Counted from the first letter of the stretch, positions 21,409-36,224 are shown. The stretch is 64,000 nt of DNA from Psoroptes ovis (GCA_002943765.1 PQWQ01000002.1:1116001-1180000), one strand, 5' to 3'. Translations and numbers: made by a program. Notes: generated by a model from the sequence alone, not told the origin.

Positions 21409-24400
21409 CGAATAATGACCGATTAGATTTTTTTACAAAATTACAAATATTGAACGACATGAATTTAATTAGACTAAAACTTTTTTCGAACATTGATTCT
21501 ATGATTATTATCTGATGATCAATTTCATCTATGAATTGGTTTGCAAATAAAAATTTGAATAAATAAAAACGTCGATGAAAAATTCAATTGGAAGACATTA
21601 GTTGAAATCAAATATTTGACCGAAGAAATTGATTATTTTACAAAACAAATCAGATACGAATTTTAAATGAATCAATCAAATGACTTTGTTTATTTTTGTT
21701 TGAAATTTAGAATTTTTTTTTCAGGATCAAAATTACCAAAAGAGTCTCATTTCAAATTGAAAAAATTATGATTAATTTAATTTGTTGTTGAAAGACTAAT
21801 GACGGGTGGCCAATATCGTTATTGGTAATCAAATATTAATAAAAGTCATTTTTTAAATTTTATTTGGCTGATTATATTATAAACGAATGATTCAACAATC
21901 ATAAATTAGACATTAATTGAATTGATTTAAATCAATCTAGTAATGATTTATTTGACTTATTATTAATTTTGATTGAAATTACAATCAATTTTTGATTTAA
22001 AATTGATTCATAATGTCTATATTTCAAAATGAATGAAACATTAAACAAATATTTAAACAATAATTTTTATTTTGTTTCTATGTGTGTTTGTGTTACAAAT
22101 AATGAGATAATTTGAAACACGAAACCAGCAAACGTTTACAGACACACAGAGTTACAAATTTTACAATTATTTTTGATTGATATTTACACAAACATACACA
22201 CCAACATACACACCCACATACTGAAACTGCACTTGTGAAATACAGACAATTTAAATTTGATGACAAACGATCAAATAAAACAAATAAATAAATGAATAAA
22301 TAACATTTAAAAAAAGATTAATTTCACCGAACAACAACTGAAACAACAATAAAGATAAATAACAAATAAATATTTACGACAAACAACAAACGACAACAAT
22401 TAAATAATAAAGTAATTAATTATCATTAATTATTATGTGAAGTAGTTGACATTTTATTTACTTGATATGATTTACTTGAAATTAAAATCAAACATTAAAT
22501 TCGTGTAAACTCATTTTTTGATGGGAAAAATTTTAAAATTTCTGGAATTTTTGAAATTTTTTAAAATTTCAAATTATTCAAGAATCAGAAACAATGTTAA
22601 CACATATGAATAATGCACAATCACTGAATCAACATCAAATGACACGAATTTTGATTTATTTATGATGATGTTTCTCTTTTGGTTCAACAAAAATAAAATG
22701 GATCGTATCATCATCATTTTTGTTGTTGTTGTTGTTGCTGTTGCTGGTGTTGGTGTTGTTGACAGAATTAATTTTTCGTTTTCTCGTCGAAAATTGTTGG
22801 TGTATGAAGAAAAAAAAAACATTTATAATTGAATTTTTTTCTTTTTTGAAGAAAATTCAATTCAATTCAGATTCAAAATAAACAAAAATGTAACAAACAA
22901 ATAAACAAACAAATTTCATCTATTCTTGGATTGATTGTAGGCGGATGATAGCGATTGTTGTTGTTGTTGTTGTTGACAAACATACAAACATAAACACTGG
23001 ACAGAAAATGAAAAATTTATTCTTTGTTTCTCGAAAAGAGAAGAGATGAATTGAGAAAATGATAATCGAGAATTTCAATCGAAATCACCACCGGATATAA
23101 ACATTTATTCTTTGGATAATAATAATAATAATAATGATGATGATATGAATCAAATTCAATTCATTAAATTATCATTTTGGAAAATTTATATAAAATTGTT
23201 TATTTGCTGATTCGGTTCGTTGATTGTAATTTTTTTTCGTTGGCAGAATTCATTGGTTGACGAAATATTCGTTGATCAATTTCGATTCATTTTGATTTTG
23301 ATATTTTCATATATTTACAAATATTTCATATTTTATTCAATTTTTTTTTCTGACGTTTCGATTTCATAATTTTTTCATTGACTTTTTTCACTGATTATTA
23401 TCATCATTATTATACGATGATATTATATGATGATCATTATTACATGATCATCATTGTTTTATTCACAAAGTTTAAAGCCATAGCCATAGAACACTGTTAT
23501 GCATTATTATTATCATCATTATAATTATAATAATTTTGAACCGTAAAATATTAGAAAAATATCAACAATAATAATAATAATCATTATTATCTTCATAATA
23601 ATAACCATACAAAACAATAGAAGAATATGGTTCACATTTTTTTTTGTATTGTTTTTTTGATTTTGATTCTGTTTTTTTTGTTTTGTTTTCGTTTATTCGT
23701 TTATTTGTTTATTATTTATTATTATCATTTATTTATTTATTTATTCATTATTATTATTACTATTATCATTATCGTCATTATTATTATTATTATTATCGAA
23801 AGTTATGCGTGTATATAATCTAAAACTTTTTTTTTTTTAAATATTTGCATTTATTTCGGATATATGCACAAGCATGCAAGTAAATATACAAAAACACACA
23901 CACACACACACACAAGTATGTATCATTATCAGAAATCGTGTATATATAAATTTTCGTTTGTTAATACATACATTCAATATATTACCGTTTAGTTTTTCAA
24001 ATTCATTTTCAATCAGTTATTTGGTTATTTATTTATTATTATTATTATTTTTCATCATCAAATGTTGTCATTGTTGTTGTTGTTGTCGTAGTTTGTTGTG
24101 TTGTTTTTGGTAGAATAAAATCCGATAACAGGAGTTACCGAATGAATGAATGAATGAATGAAAAAAAAACAGTAAGAATATTTATAAACGATATAATGTG
24201 ATATAACCTAAATAGAAATAACAACAACAAGAATACAGCATGGAATAGTACATGGAACATCACGATTATTATATATTTTTCATTTTTTTTTTCATTTGAA
24301 AATAGTAGTGGTTGTATATTTATGGTGTTCCAATGATGATAATATTATGTAATAATAAAATAAAATGATATTAATGTGATGAAATGAAACAATAATGTTC

Positions 24401-27400
24401 TGAGAAAAAAAAAATTTGGAGAAATGGAAAATTCAAAGAAAGCCATAGTTCAGAGCCCAAAAAAAAGAGACCAAAATCAAATATAATGATAATTATAATT
24501 ATGATGAAAATTATCGTAAAAAAAATAAAATTATAAAATCGTAAATCTGTTTCTTATATGTCTTGTACAATAATTATTGGTATTATCATGATTATTATTG
24601 GTATTATTCTGATTATTCTGGTATTATCATTTATTATTGAACATGGTTATCAATGAATGAACAAAAAAAAAAAAAAATGAAAAATCAAACATTCAAATAC
24701 ACACAAAAGTGTGTCGATGATATGATTTCAAGGAAAATGAAAAATTTATTTGTTGAAAAGGAAAAAAATGAAAGAAAAAAAATTTTGAAATCAGGTTCAT
24801 GTATTGAATGAAATGAAAAAAAAATATGAATGTTCTAGACATGAAATGATTTCAATAATAATAATTGAAAATACCAGAAAGAGAGAGAGAGAATTGTATC
24901 AGACATGAGACTTTTGAATTATCTCCGATATCTACGCCAGAATAAAGCCAAAGAAGAAGAAGAAGACAATCCGAAAAGAACAAGAAAAAAAAAACGGAAG
25001 AATCAATTCTGTTTTATCTGTTCATATGATGATGATGATGATCATCATCATCATTCATTCATACAAATGTCGTCAATTTCGGTACCAATAGTGAAATACC
25101 GACACAGACCCGAAAGCGTCTTGAGACTGGAAAAACCCACCACCACCACCACCAATCATCAACAATAATACAAACCTACAAAAAGCGAACATCGAACCAA
25201 ACGAACCGAAACAAGAAAAAGAGAAAAAAAAATTCATGGTTCATTTTATTTCATTTTTTTTTCATGGTGCAAACAACAGCCGAAGAGCAGCGAATGTATG
25301 TGATATATGTTCAGCCGTTCATTTATATTTCAACACAAAAAAATAAACGAAAAAAAAACATCCACAGATATCAGCAAGATTTTTATTGTTGTTGTTTGTA
25401 TGTACGGATGGATGGATAGATGGATGAAATATTTATTCTTTATGGTCATGTCTTTCATAGACACAGATATACAGAAAAAAAGAAACAGGGACAAACAAAC
25501 AAACAGAAAAAACAACAATGAAAAATGTAGCGGGCGTAGGAGGATTCATCATGGTGAAGAACAACAACAAGAAGAAATGATTTTATTCTTGTTTGAGTTT
25601 AGGCACCGAAGCACCCACACCAAACACACTGACACACACACATAAATACACACACACATAGAACCTACTAATTCCTAGAATAATAAAGACCCGAGAAGAA
25701 AAAAAAATTGGGCAAATTCTCCACACGATTAGTCGTAGAGGAATATTATCGACTCTGGCTATGTCCACAGGTATATATTCTATGTGAAATATGGTTTGGC
25801 AAATAGAAAAAAACAAGAGTGAAAATGTATGTGAATCAAGTAAAGCGACCATGTAATATTGACGCATGTCAATGAAATTTTCAAAATTTGGGGAATTTTA
25901 CTTTCATTTCGGTGTCTGCCATTGGAATAAGAATAAGCAAAAAAAATCATTAAAAGATTGACGCAAGTCCATAATGATTATGTTCCGCATATAATAGCAA
26001 TATCAACAACAACAACAACAATAACAACAACAATTGAAAAGTGAAAATAAGAGAAAACAAAATTTTTTCTTTGGTTCATTTTCATTGATTTTTTTTTTTT
26101 TGCCAATTTTCATTCAATGACGTCTGACCTGATTCGATAGTGGCCTAGTTTTCAGTTATGGCAATATATTGCCAAATGTTTAGTTTTACGTCGTCCATTT
26201 TTTTTTTTTTTTCGTTGGATTTCATTTCATTCATTCATTGATTCGTTTTCAAAGAACAAAAATGATTCAGAGAAAGGAATCGAATATTGGAATGAAATGA
26301 AAATTTCAAAATGAAATTCCAAAATGAAAATTTACTTGAAAACAATGAAATTGACTTGAAATGAAATAATGACTATAAAAAACAAATGATGATTACCATT
26401 TTTTTTGCCATATCGATCCATTGAAAAAATTATATTTTTTTTCAATGGATGACAATAACATCGACAGTGAATGAATCTATGAAAATTTTTATTCGAACAA
26501 TGAATCGATAATCTCAGAAAAAAATACAAAATTTTAATTCTCTTATTTTATATTGTTCTTCTCTGGATTAATGATTCAACATTTTACATTTACTAATCTA
26601 TTCAGAATATTCATGATTATTATCATTGAAATATAGTCGAACATAAGATGAATATCTATTCTTTTAACCGGAAACCTTAAATCACTGATTCGTTTTCAAT
26701 TGAAATTATTTGATTATTTTTTCAATTTTCTCATAATAAGACTGATTTTTGAATAAAATTTTGTTTAAATATGAATAATTTCAGTATTTATGAATTCAAA
26801 AAAATTAAAATTTCTAAATGAATCAAAGAAAATATGAACGAAATTGACATTTAAGAAATGTGATGGGAAAAAAAAATGAAAGAATGGCAAAAAAACGAGA
26901 AAAAAAATTGTTCCCGAATGAATCTTGTTGAAATATTCAATATCACTGACACCCATTTTGTTTGTATCATTTTTAAATAAAAATTTAGTTTGTAGTGTTT
27001 ATTTATTTATCCATTCATTCATCAGTTTTGTTTGATTAAAACAAATTGAATAAATACAAAAAGAGAGAAATTAAAAATGAAAAATAGATATATTTCTCAT
27101 TATATCATCATATACATCACAGGAAGTAAAAGTATGCACGAAAAAGTATTCCGTATGGTACAAAAAATAAAAGAAAAATAAATAAAAACTAAATAAATAC
27201 AAATAATGACTTTTAATGATGATAATAATAATAATGAAAATAATCATGATTCTCTGGAGAGATTCAAACGAAATAAAAGAAAAGAAAAAACAACAATGAT
27301 TAACACCAGCAGTTAAAACACACACAATGACGATAATGTTGGTGATGATGATGATGATGACATCAACACTAAATATCAATATCAATATAATGATGTTTTT

Positions 27401-28814
27401 AATTCATTTATTCATATATTTATTCATTTATATACGGAATAAAACTACATCATCATTATCATTATTCACGGATAGTGTCGACTATTTTGTTGATTTCTCA
27501 GAAAAAGAAATGAAGAAAAATTGTTTTAATAATAATCATGATAATAATGAAAATAAGAAGATATTTATATCACAATTAAATGAAAAAGTATTGTATTAAT
27601 TTGTATAAAAAATTTTTCTGTTAATAAATAATGATGATAATGATATAATTTGGGAAGAAAAAAAAATTCAACGAATTATTCAAATAATTAATAGAAAATG
27701 GAACAAATTAAAATGTCAATTATAAATAATTTTGACCTAAAAAAAAGCAGAAAAAAAGATGCGTAACAAGTACAAGTTATATATCCTTTTGTTTTTTGCT
27801 GAATCGGTGAATCAATGTTTGAAGAACGAACAATTAACAATGATAAATCAATGAATGTTGATGAATGAATAATGATGGATGGATGAATAAACAATTCCAT
27901 TTTTCGAATTAATTTTTTATTTATTTATTTATTTATTTTTTTTTTTTTGGAAATTATTGTTTTGAATTTCTTTGATTTTCGAGTAAAAATTTTTCTCCGC
28001 AAATTTTTTATCATCAATTTGTTTGAACTTTAATTCAATATTTTAATATTTACCAGTGTTGACCATGAGCAGCAACGAAATTTTTTGCCATTTTGACGTG
28101 TAACTTTAAATAAACTTTGATTTTTCTTAATTAATAAAGAAATTAAATGTTCCAGAATTTTTGCTTCAAGCAACAAAAAAAAAATGTTAATGATAAAGGT
28201 TCGAATTCAATCGAAACATTAATTCATTAATTATGATTTATTTTAATTTTATTAAATTTTTTTTTGAATTATTTGGAAATAAAATTATCAAATATACACA
28301 GAGATAAAGAGAGAAAAAATGAATGAATGAATGAAAGAAAAAAAGAAAATATAAAGTTTGGTTTGAAATTTGAACCATTTTGTTTTTGATGATGATGATT
28401 TGATTTTTTTTCGTGTTTTTGTTTTTTTTTGCCATTCATTTTAGGCAATTTAATCATTATAATTAAAGTTTGAATTATATTTATGTATATTAATCATGTT
28501 ATTTATTATATATATTATTTATAAACACATAAATGTTATAATACAAATCTAATATCGATAAAAATAATAATAATAATAATTTTAGAAAAAAAAAATCTTT
28601 TCATTTCCTATATTTTTTTTACAGAAAAAGAAATTTTCGATAATTTTATATTATTCTTCATTTTCATTATTATTATTATTATCGTTATTAATATTATTAT
28701 TATTATTATTCAATATTTGAATAAAATATTTTTTTTTTTTTTGAACACATTATTGTATATAATTTTTCAATATTTTGTTATACGTGCAGCAATCGATTAT
28801 TATTGATGTTGTTT
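21409..28814. other. Non-coding region between Rim start and Sfmbt end
   Basis: These 7.4 kb should contain the Rim promoter and 5' UTR and the Sfmbt 3' UTR. A GC-richer patch near 24.9-25.9 kb could be an upstream non-coding Rim exon or promoter. Microsatellites include CA near 23893-23912, TTA near 23735-23800 and TTTA near 27917-27936. A 14-bp-arm hairpin sits at 26416-26450. Open frames here are short and low-complexity, so no further gene is called. Confidence 0.6.
26416..26450. repeat. Hairpin with 14-bp arms
   Basis: ATCCATTGAAAAAA (26416-26429) is the exact reverse complement of TTTTTTCAATGGAT (26437-26450), with a 7-nt AT loop between them. It lies about 5 kb upstream of the Rim start codon. 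There is no sign of a downstream T-run or gene end that would give it a role. Confidence 0.5.
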
Positions 28815-31800
28815 TCAACGATAATGAAAACTTGATGATCCTATTGTTTTCGATGATGGTGTTTGCTGATTTTGATTATGTAAAGCGAATAATTTTTTAC
28901 GAATTATATCAACAAATAATAATAATCGATTAGCCATGGATATTGTTAATGCAATCTGTAATGATTGATGTTTGGTCAGTGATAATAATCTTTTGCCATC
29001 GATTTTCTAATGATAAATTGAAATATTAATTTTTTTAAATAAAAAAATCAAGGAGAGAAATTAATAATCATTTTACTTACATAAATTAATATACCATCAC
29101 ATAGATCAGCAAATCCATTTTGAAATAAAAATCTACTGACTTGTTTAGGAGACCATTGTGGTAATGTACGAATATCTGATGTTTCATTTACGATATCATT
29201 AGGATTAAAATAATGATATGAATCATATACTTCAACATCATCATAATCATAATCATCGTGATCAAATAATTGACGATTACTATCATTATCATTAGAAGTC
29301 CAATGAATTTCCAATGAACAACCATCATTTTCCAATTTGAAATTCAAATTTTTTTGTTTCAATAATGGATCTTTTACGGAATAATTAGCACCGAAAATAT
29401 CAATATATGAGTTCGATAATGGTATTGTGAATTTATTATGATAATCAAATCGGCCAATATTTGTAATTTCTTCATTCCATGATAGAAAATTATATAATTC
29501 TGAATTTTCACGATCAAGAATTTGAATGAATATGTTTGCATTTTCTTCATTATCTTTTTCATCATGAATGGTAGTCTCATCATCGTTATTCTCAAATGAT
29601 TCAGATGATGAATTAATGTTATCACTTTGAAAATCATCGAATGATTCATCGAAATTTCCATTCGGCAACATTTTAAGATCATCATTATCTTCCGAGGAAT
29701 TTTTTATTGTGCAATCTGGTGAGGATGATTGCATTGAATCGTCATTGCTTAGCGAGTCTCCATATAAATGTGAATGGAAATTTTTTGATAATGGTGATTT
29801 TGTCGGTGAAGATAACATTGGAGATTTTTTAGCATTTTCTAAAGCAAATAAATAATTAATCAAATTAAATAAGAATTAAATTAGGTGAACACTTACTTCT
29901 TCGATTGTTAAAATTATTATATTGTGGACTATATTGACGTTTTTTCTTTCCATTACTATTGGGCGATGGTGGACTTTGGAGGGGATATTCAATGAGATCA
30001 CAATAGCCAACAGGAAAAATGTTAGGCGAACAACAATCACACCATTGATCGAAAATGTCTTTCCAACCAATAAAATGTAACAATAATAATCGGCCACAAC
30101 GACGTTTTATAACAGCCAAACAAATAAGATTTGGTTCGACGATATCAACGGCTTCTAGTAGCATACCTTCTTCAAATAAATGCGATGGGCAAACAACACT
30201 GTCATCGACTATGTCACTTATAAATTGTTTATAACTAAATAAATTTGTTGGCGCCATCAAAGAATTCGTTTGCTGACAATAATCAACCCAATCAAATTCT
30301 CTTTTATAACCTAGTGGTGCTTGTAAAGGGATGTTGAAAATTTTACAAAAACCCGCAGGTAAAATGTACGGTGACGAGGCATGGACACAAAATAGTCTGT
30401 CTTCAAGTTCATATAAAGATGATGTAGGGAATGTTTGTGTTTCAAGCGAGAAATTCGGTGATGATGATCGCATAGATGTTTGTAATCTTGGTGGAGATGA
30501 TTGAGAATCTAAATTCCAATCATCGATAGATAGTACTAAAAAATTGAATCTCAACACTTTTCGGACAGTCGCTACACATATTTGAGAAGGTTCTATCGGA
30601 TTTACAGCTTCTAACTTCATTCCTAGAAGAAATGAAAAAAATTTATTCAATTGAAAAAATCAAAATTTTTTAGGACGAACCTTCACGAAACATTGCTTCT
30701 TCGTTGATATATTCGAATTTCTTCAAAACACCCAATTTATTCCAATCTTGACGATTTTTATTGGATTGAATATTATTAAGAATATTTTGGATTCCGCGGC
30801 GTAAACTTTTATTCGCATAATCATGTGAAGCAAATAATTTATGTCCAACTAATTGTGACCAACCAACCGGACGAATTTGTTCGGAATGCATATGAGCCCA
30901 CCATCCAGGATTAACATCATTGGGCGGCTCTCCATCATATCTTAGAAAACACCTTTGTCCAATCACTTGTTGAATAGTGGCTACGCGAAAGGTGCCAAAA
31001 CGCGTTTTATCAAATGCTTCGACTTTCAAACCTGGTTTGAGTTCTGTCTCTATTTGCTGCAAAAACAATGAATGTAAATCTGATTCAATCGAAGAAATGT
31101 TGGTCGTTGAAAAGAATTGTCGCACATCATGCTCAAAATTTGGATTCAAATCAGATACATCAAACGGTGCGCGATAATTAAATCGATTTTGTTGAGCATA
31201 TCCGATTGGAAACAAATTACGAACTCGAATATTCACCCAGAAGTCATATTTTGTACTGTTAATGTGTTCTAAGCCCAGAAATCTCAATCGCAGATAATAA
31301 CCAGAATGACCGACTATCTTTGCAATCCAAAAATTATTATCATCAATATTGTCGAAATCATTCATTTGTGATGAGACAGCATCAAACGATTTGTCGGTTT
31401 TTGATTTGAATTTACTCTGTGGTGTTCCAGGTGTTTGACTCATTAAACCATTTGAAGGTTGTGGTCGATTACCATTCAAATCAGTATCGGATAGCTTTAA
31501 TTCCACATAAATATTTTTGGATTGTTGCTTTTGATCATTGTGAAACATTTGTGACCACTCGACATTCAGCGGTATGTTAGGAAATGCCCATACCGGCACA
31601 CAACGGTCATATCCATATTTTTCAAAAATCAGCCACCATATTGGTGGATAGTAATTATTTTTTTGGTTGTTACTATTAGATTGATGTTGTTCGGACTGAT
31701 TCTGACATTGTGATGAGGAATTGTTTGATGTATTTACATAATTTGTCATTATAATATTATTATTTATAATGCTAGATTGCCGTTGTAATAATTGCGGAGG

Positions 31801-34596
31801 CAATGACTGTATCGTTGATTCAATCGCATCATCCAAAGCTCTTATTTGTTCTAAACGACTGATAGGTTTAGGCTCTGGAGGTGGTGGTGGTGGCGTATGA
31901 TTAGAAATCAATGTTGATTCAGATAATTGATTATTTGATGTAGTTGTTGGAGGCATTGAATTTCTAGCAGAAACAGACATCACATTTTTTATTTGTTGTT
32001 GCTGCGGAAGCTGTTGTTGTGGCGTCTGGGGCTGAAATAGCGAATGAGTGGAAGTAGGGACAGATTCGGATCTATTCTCTGAATTGGATGGTTGTTTGAC
32101 AAGATTGTGATCGGAGGTTGGATTCGATTGACTGTTTGATTGAGGTGCTGTTTCTGAAATCTTATCGCTTGAAATTTGGTTCTGAGAAGTCGTAACTTGG
32201 ACTGAATGATTCGATGGTGGCTGAATCTGAAGTAAATGAGTTTGAGTTTGATTCACTTGCTGTGATTGATCATTGTTGCTAGTACTGACAGATGTCATGG
32301 TTGGATTTCGAATAGATATAAGTTGGGTGGTGGAATTCGGATGTATTCCTACAACTTGTTGATGTTGAATCCGTAAATTATTCTGTTGTAGAATTTGATG
32401 AAGTTGTTGATTTGAAATCGATGCCGGCAATGTTGTTGCAGTTCGCAATCGAGATTGAATGGGTGGTGTCGAAGATGAATTCGATGCTAAACCACTGTTT
32501 GTAATCGGGGCTAATTGTACCAAAAATTGACCGGATGAATTTGTTTGAATCGACTGCACTGATGAGGATCCTAATGTATGAGATTGTGTAGTAGCAATCG
32601 GACTGCTTGAACCATTTTGAACCAATGGTGCTGGCTTTTTTAGTTGATTTATCAAGATACTGTTGGATGATGTCGATGGTGATGAACAAGAGGAGTTCGC
32701 TGAGGGTGTGGAGGTTGGTGATTTATTTTGAAATTGTTCAGTAGTAAGTATTGATGCAGTAGGTGTTGTTGCCGTTATTATCGTTGATGAATCTGTATTA
32801 TCAAGTCTACTATTTGATATGATAGATGAATTTGAGCCGTCCATGGATATGAACGATTGAGTTGACGTAGATGGAGATAGAATGGTAGATGAATTTGATT
32901 TTGAACGAGACCTTTTTGCTGACTGATTTATCTGTGGTGATGATTGAGGGTTTTGCTGTGAGCCACTATTTCGCTTCAATTTTTTTGTCACTGATTGATG
33001 TGGAACTTGCAACACTTGAGCTGTGGGCGATTGGCCATTTGAATTTATGCAATTTTGACCCAAATGTACGGCTAATAATGTTCCATTTGATGGTATTTGA
33101 ATTTGCCCACCATTATTCGTTGCTTGAACTGTCTGATGACCAGAAGATGGGACGGTAACAATTTTTGAATAATTTCGCTTAACACTTTTGATGGATGAGG
33201 GTGATCCGCCAGAACTTTGCTGTTGATGCTGAAGTATTGTTGCTGAATTAGTTGCAATCGAAATGTTGGATGGATCAACTTGAATCGAATTTGGTTGTTG
33301 CTGCGAAGTTACAGTCGATAAATGTTGAGCAAATTGCTTCTGATTCATCAGCGTCGGATGACCACTTCTATTTATTTGACTTAATGGTGTTCCTTGTCGT
33401 ATTAAGACTGCTCGAGGTTTTATATTTGAAGACGGAATTGGTGATGATGAATCTTGATCACTACCTGTACTAGTGACTGCTATTATAGGAGATTTGTTCG
33501 ATTCGGTTTGTGTTGGAATTTGTATTGATGTTAAACCTTTAATATTATGAGCACCAGAAGTAGTAGTTGTGATCGGAGTACCTAACATAACAACTTGTTG
33601 TGTTGTTTTCTGATCTGAACCATCGCCAATACTCGATGAAGAATTTGTTGATGCAGCACTCGCTGCTGACAACATTTTGATAATTTTTACTGTTTTTGGT
33701 TGATGATTCCCAGAAATGATAGATGGATAACCACGCCCACATTGCGGCGAGCAGAATTGCTTTCCTTTACCATAAAAAGTATCTTTCACCCCTGTCTTGC
33801 CACATCGTTTACAAACACCGACACCTTCTTCAGGAATTCGTGGTATCAAACGTGCTGTTGTATTATTTGAAATCGTACCTGTCGAAGATGATGATGTTAA
33901 TCCCGATGCCGATGAAATTGTTAATGAAAACGATGTTGGAGTTGTAGATACAATGGTTGGTTCTGAGTTTGATGAGGATGAACTATTTAACAATTGCTTT
34001 GATGCTGATGAAATGAGAGATGACAATTCAAATTGTTGATTAATATGAACCCCAGATGATGTGGTTATTGAAGAAACGGGTATCAAATTAACTGTTGTAG
34101 GCATTGATGACGATGATGATGACCCAGCCGAGTTTTGCTTGAAAATTCGATAGCCTTGATTAATTTTATAATATTTTTGAACACTACCAACGGTTGTTGT
34201 CGTAGCAGTTGTCGCCGTTGTTGATTCACCAATCGATTGCAAATGAGATCCAGCTGTTGAAATTCTAAAATTTTCCAGATATTGAATTCTAGATTGTGTT
34301 TGATTTGGATGAGATGCTGGCGATGCTGATACGATTTTTCGATGAATTCCATTACTAGATGATGTTCGTATTGTTTGTTGTTGTTGTGGAGCTATCTGTA
34401 ATATAACGTTCGTTGACGTAGACTGTTGAATATTCCCATTATTATTGTTATTATTATCATTAGAGTTAGAATTTAGAGCAGCTGATTGAGAAGAATTTTC
34501 GGACGAAGTGTTATTATGGTTGGCATTATTATTATTATTATTGATATTATCATTATCCACTTGTATAATCGACGATTGTTGATGAATTTGGTTCAT
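28815..34596 (-). CDS. Sfmbt: Sfmbt: four-MBT, FCS zinc finger and SAM Polycomb protein
   Basis: Four exons (30681-34596, 29897-30622, 29081-29838, 28815-29006) join in frame to 5,592 nt, 1,863 residues. Residues about 258-290 form an FCS zinc finger (CKRCGKTG, CSPQCGRG). Four MBT repeats span about 977-1517; landmarks are WWLIFEKYGYDR, FWIAKIVGHSGYYLRLRF, FREGMKLEAVNP, YILPAGFCK, REFDWVDYCQQ and NIFPVGYCDLIEYPLQSPP. A SAM domain (about 1772-1840: LPQWSPKQVSRFLFQNGF, then KIDGKRLLSL) is split over the last two exons. This is the Sfmbt architecture; Drosophila Sfmbt pairs with Pho to tether PRC1 and binds mono- and dimethyl-lysine histone tails. About 690 residues of Ser/Gln/Asn-rich disorder separate the FCS finger from the MBTs. 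Intron 1 is 58 bp, with an unusual GTTCGT donor. Confidence 0.95.
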
Positions 34597-36224
34597 ATTT
34601 TGATTTTAAGTGATAAATAATGGCCAAAATTTTTTCTATTATTTTGACCATTGATGAAAAAAGAGTTTAATAAAATAATGAATTAAGAAGCAGAAAAAAA
34701 TTGAAATTCTGGATGCGATCATAGATTGACAATTATATTCATATTTTTCAACAAATAGATGAACGATTTCAAATGATTATTCTTTTATTAATTTCCATCT
34801 CAAATCAATAATTTCGGCGCCAAATTGACAAATTTAAATTCTTAAATAATCAAATATTTAACACAATCAAGATTCATTTAAAATTAATATCAATTAAAAT
34901 ATTTCTAATAATAATTATAAAGGTAATGATGTTGTTTTTGTATTGATGTTTATTAGACGACGACGATGATGATGATGTTGTTGTTGTTGATGATGCTAAA
35001 GATGTTCACATATTATTATTATTATTATTATCAATCGATGATCATCTGTTTTTTCTCTGTTTCAATATGTTAAACTGATTTTTTTCAATGAAAATTTTTG
35101 ATCATTTTTTATTGATGATTATGATTCATTTTTTTCTCGATATTTTACAATTATCAAATTTCGAAATTGAATTAAATTAATTGATATTTTTTCTGAAATT
35201 TTTTTTTAATGAAAATAAATGAAAAATTCATATCAAAACAATATAAACACACACACACACACACACAACAAATACAAAAACATTTGGGAGTGAGCAGAAT
35301 AAAATGAACAAAAAACACACACACACACATACATATCACACAGAAAAACGGCTATTTTGACTATACACGTGCTCAGAATTTTTTTTTTCTATTTTTCGTT
35401 TCGTTTCAAAACGCGCCAAACATTGGATGAAAATAGAAAATTTGAAATTTTTTTTCAATAAAAATTAATTTTCAATTTTATTAATTAATTAATCATTTTT
35501 CATTATTTATAATTTCATTTATTTAAATTTTAATAAATTTCTGCTGTATTTGTTTGTATTTAATTTTTTTTCAATAAAATTGAATTTAAAATCAAAAGTT
35601 TAAAATTGAAAAAAATATTATCAATTCCATGTATTTGAATTCATATGAATTGGCCAAGAATTGATTGATTGATTGATTTTAAAAAATTAAAATTTTCTCT
35701 TGTTTGATGCGCTATTTGTACGACATAATAAATTGAATAAATTTGTTTTGAGAAAAAAAACACATTGATAATAATGAAAATAACATTTGAATAATTATAA
35801 AAAAAAGTGAGTGTTTCAAGTTATTTTTTTGTGGATTGTTTGTTTGTTTTGCTTGTAATGATGATGATGATAATGAAATGATATTAATATTTAAAAATAA
35901 TAATAATTTATAATTATGATAATAATAATTTATTTGAAACGGAAGCCATGATTTATTTTTTAAAATGATTTGCATTCATTCATTCAATTTGTTATGTGTT
36001 GTAAGCAGCCAATCGATCGGGTTTTTGTTTGTTTGATTTGATTTGATTGATACGAAAATCACAGATTAATCTTAATTTGGATGATTGAATTTAAAAAATG
36101 TTTTGAAAAATAAATTATCAGATTATATTTTGTGCGGTACGGTATTTTTTTTTGTATGTTGAATTTTGAATGAAATCAAATTTGTATCACATTCATTTGA
36201 TGTAGCAGCTAAATCGTTCTTCAT
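34597..36224. other. Pkn 3' flank and Sfmbt promoter region
   Basis: No coding sequence is convincing here. The stretch should hold the Sfmbt promoter and 5' UTR (right of 34596) and the Pkn 3' UTR (left of 36225). It has two CA-type tracts (about 35244-35269 and 35313-35327), a GAT/GTT run near 34960, and two E2F-like octamers listed separately. The sequence TTTATT near 35952 would give AATAAA on the minus strand for Pkn. Confidence 0.6.
34817..35420 (-). promoter_or_regulatory. Two E2F-like octamers upstream of Sfmbt
   Basis: TTTGGCGC (minus strand) occurs at 34817-34824 and 35413-35420, about 220 and 820 bp upstream of the Sfmbt start codon. Both match the E2F core TTTSGCGC. GC-rich octamers are rare in this AT-rich DNA. 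The same octamer also occurs at 13659-13666 and, as part of a poly(T)-GGCGC run, at 3624-3631, so specificity for Sfmbt is unproven. Confidence 0.3.

Noticed and set aside
24905..25168. Plus-strand open frame of 87 codons in a GC-richer patch
   Set aside because: Lys/Glu/His/Thr runs from simple repeats, no domain, no supporting splice context; promoter or untranslated sequence is as likely.
28198..28212. GGTTCGAATTC resembling a tRNA B box
   Set aside because: No matching A box or cloverleaf upstream, and the acceptor-stem pairing is missing.
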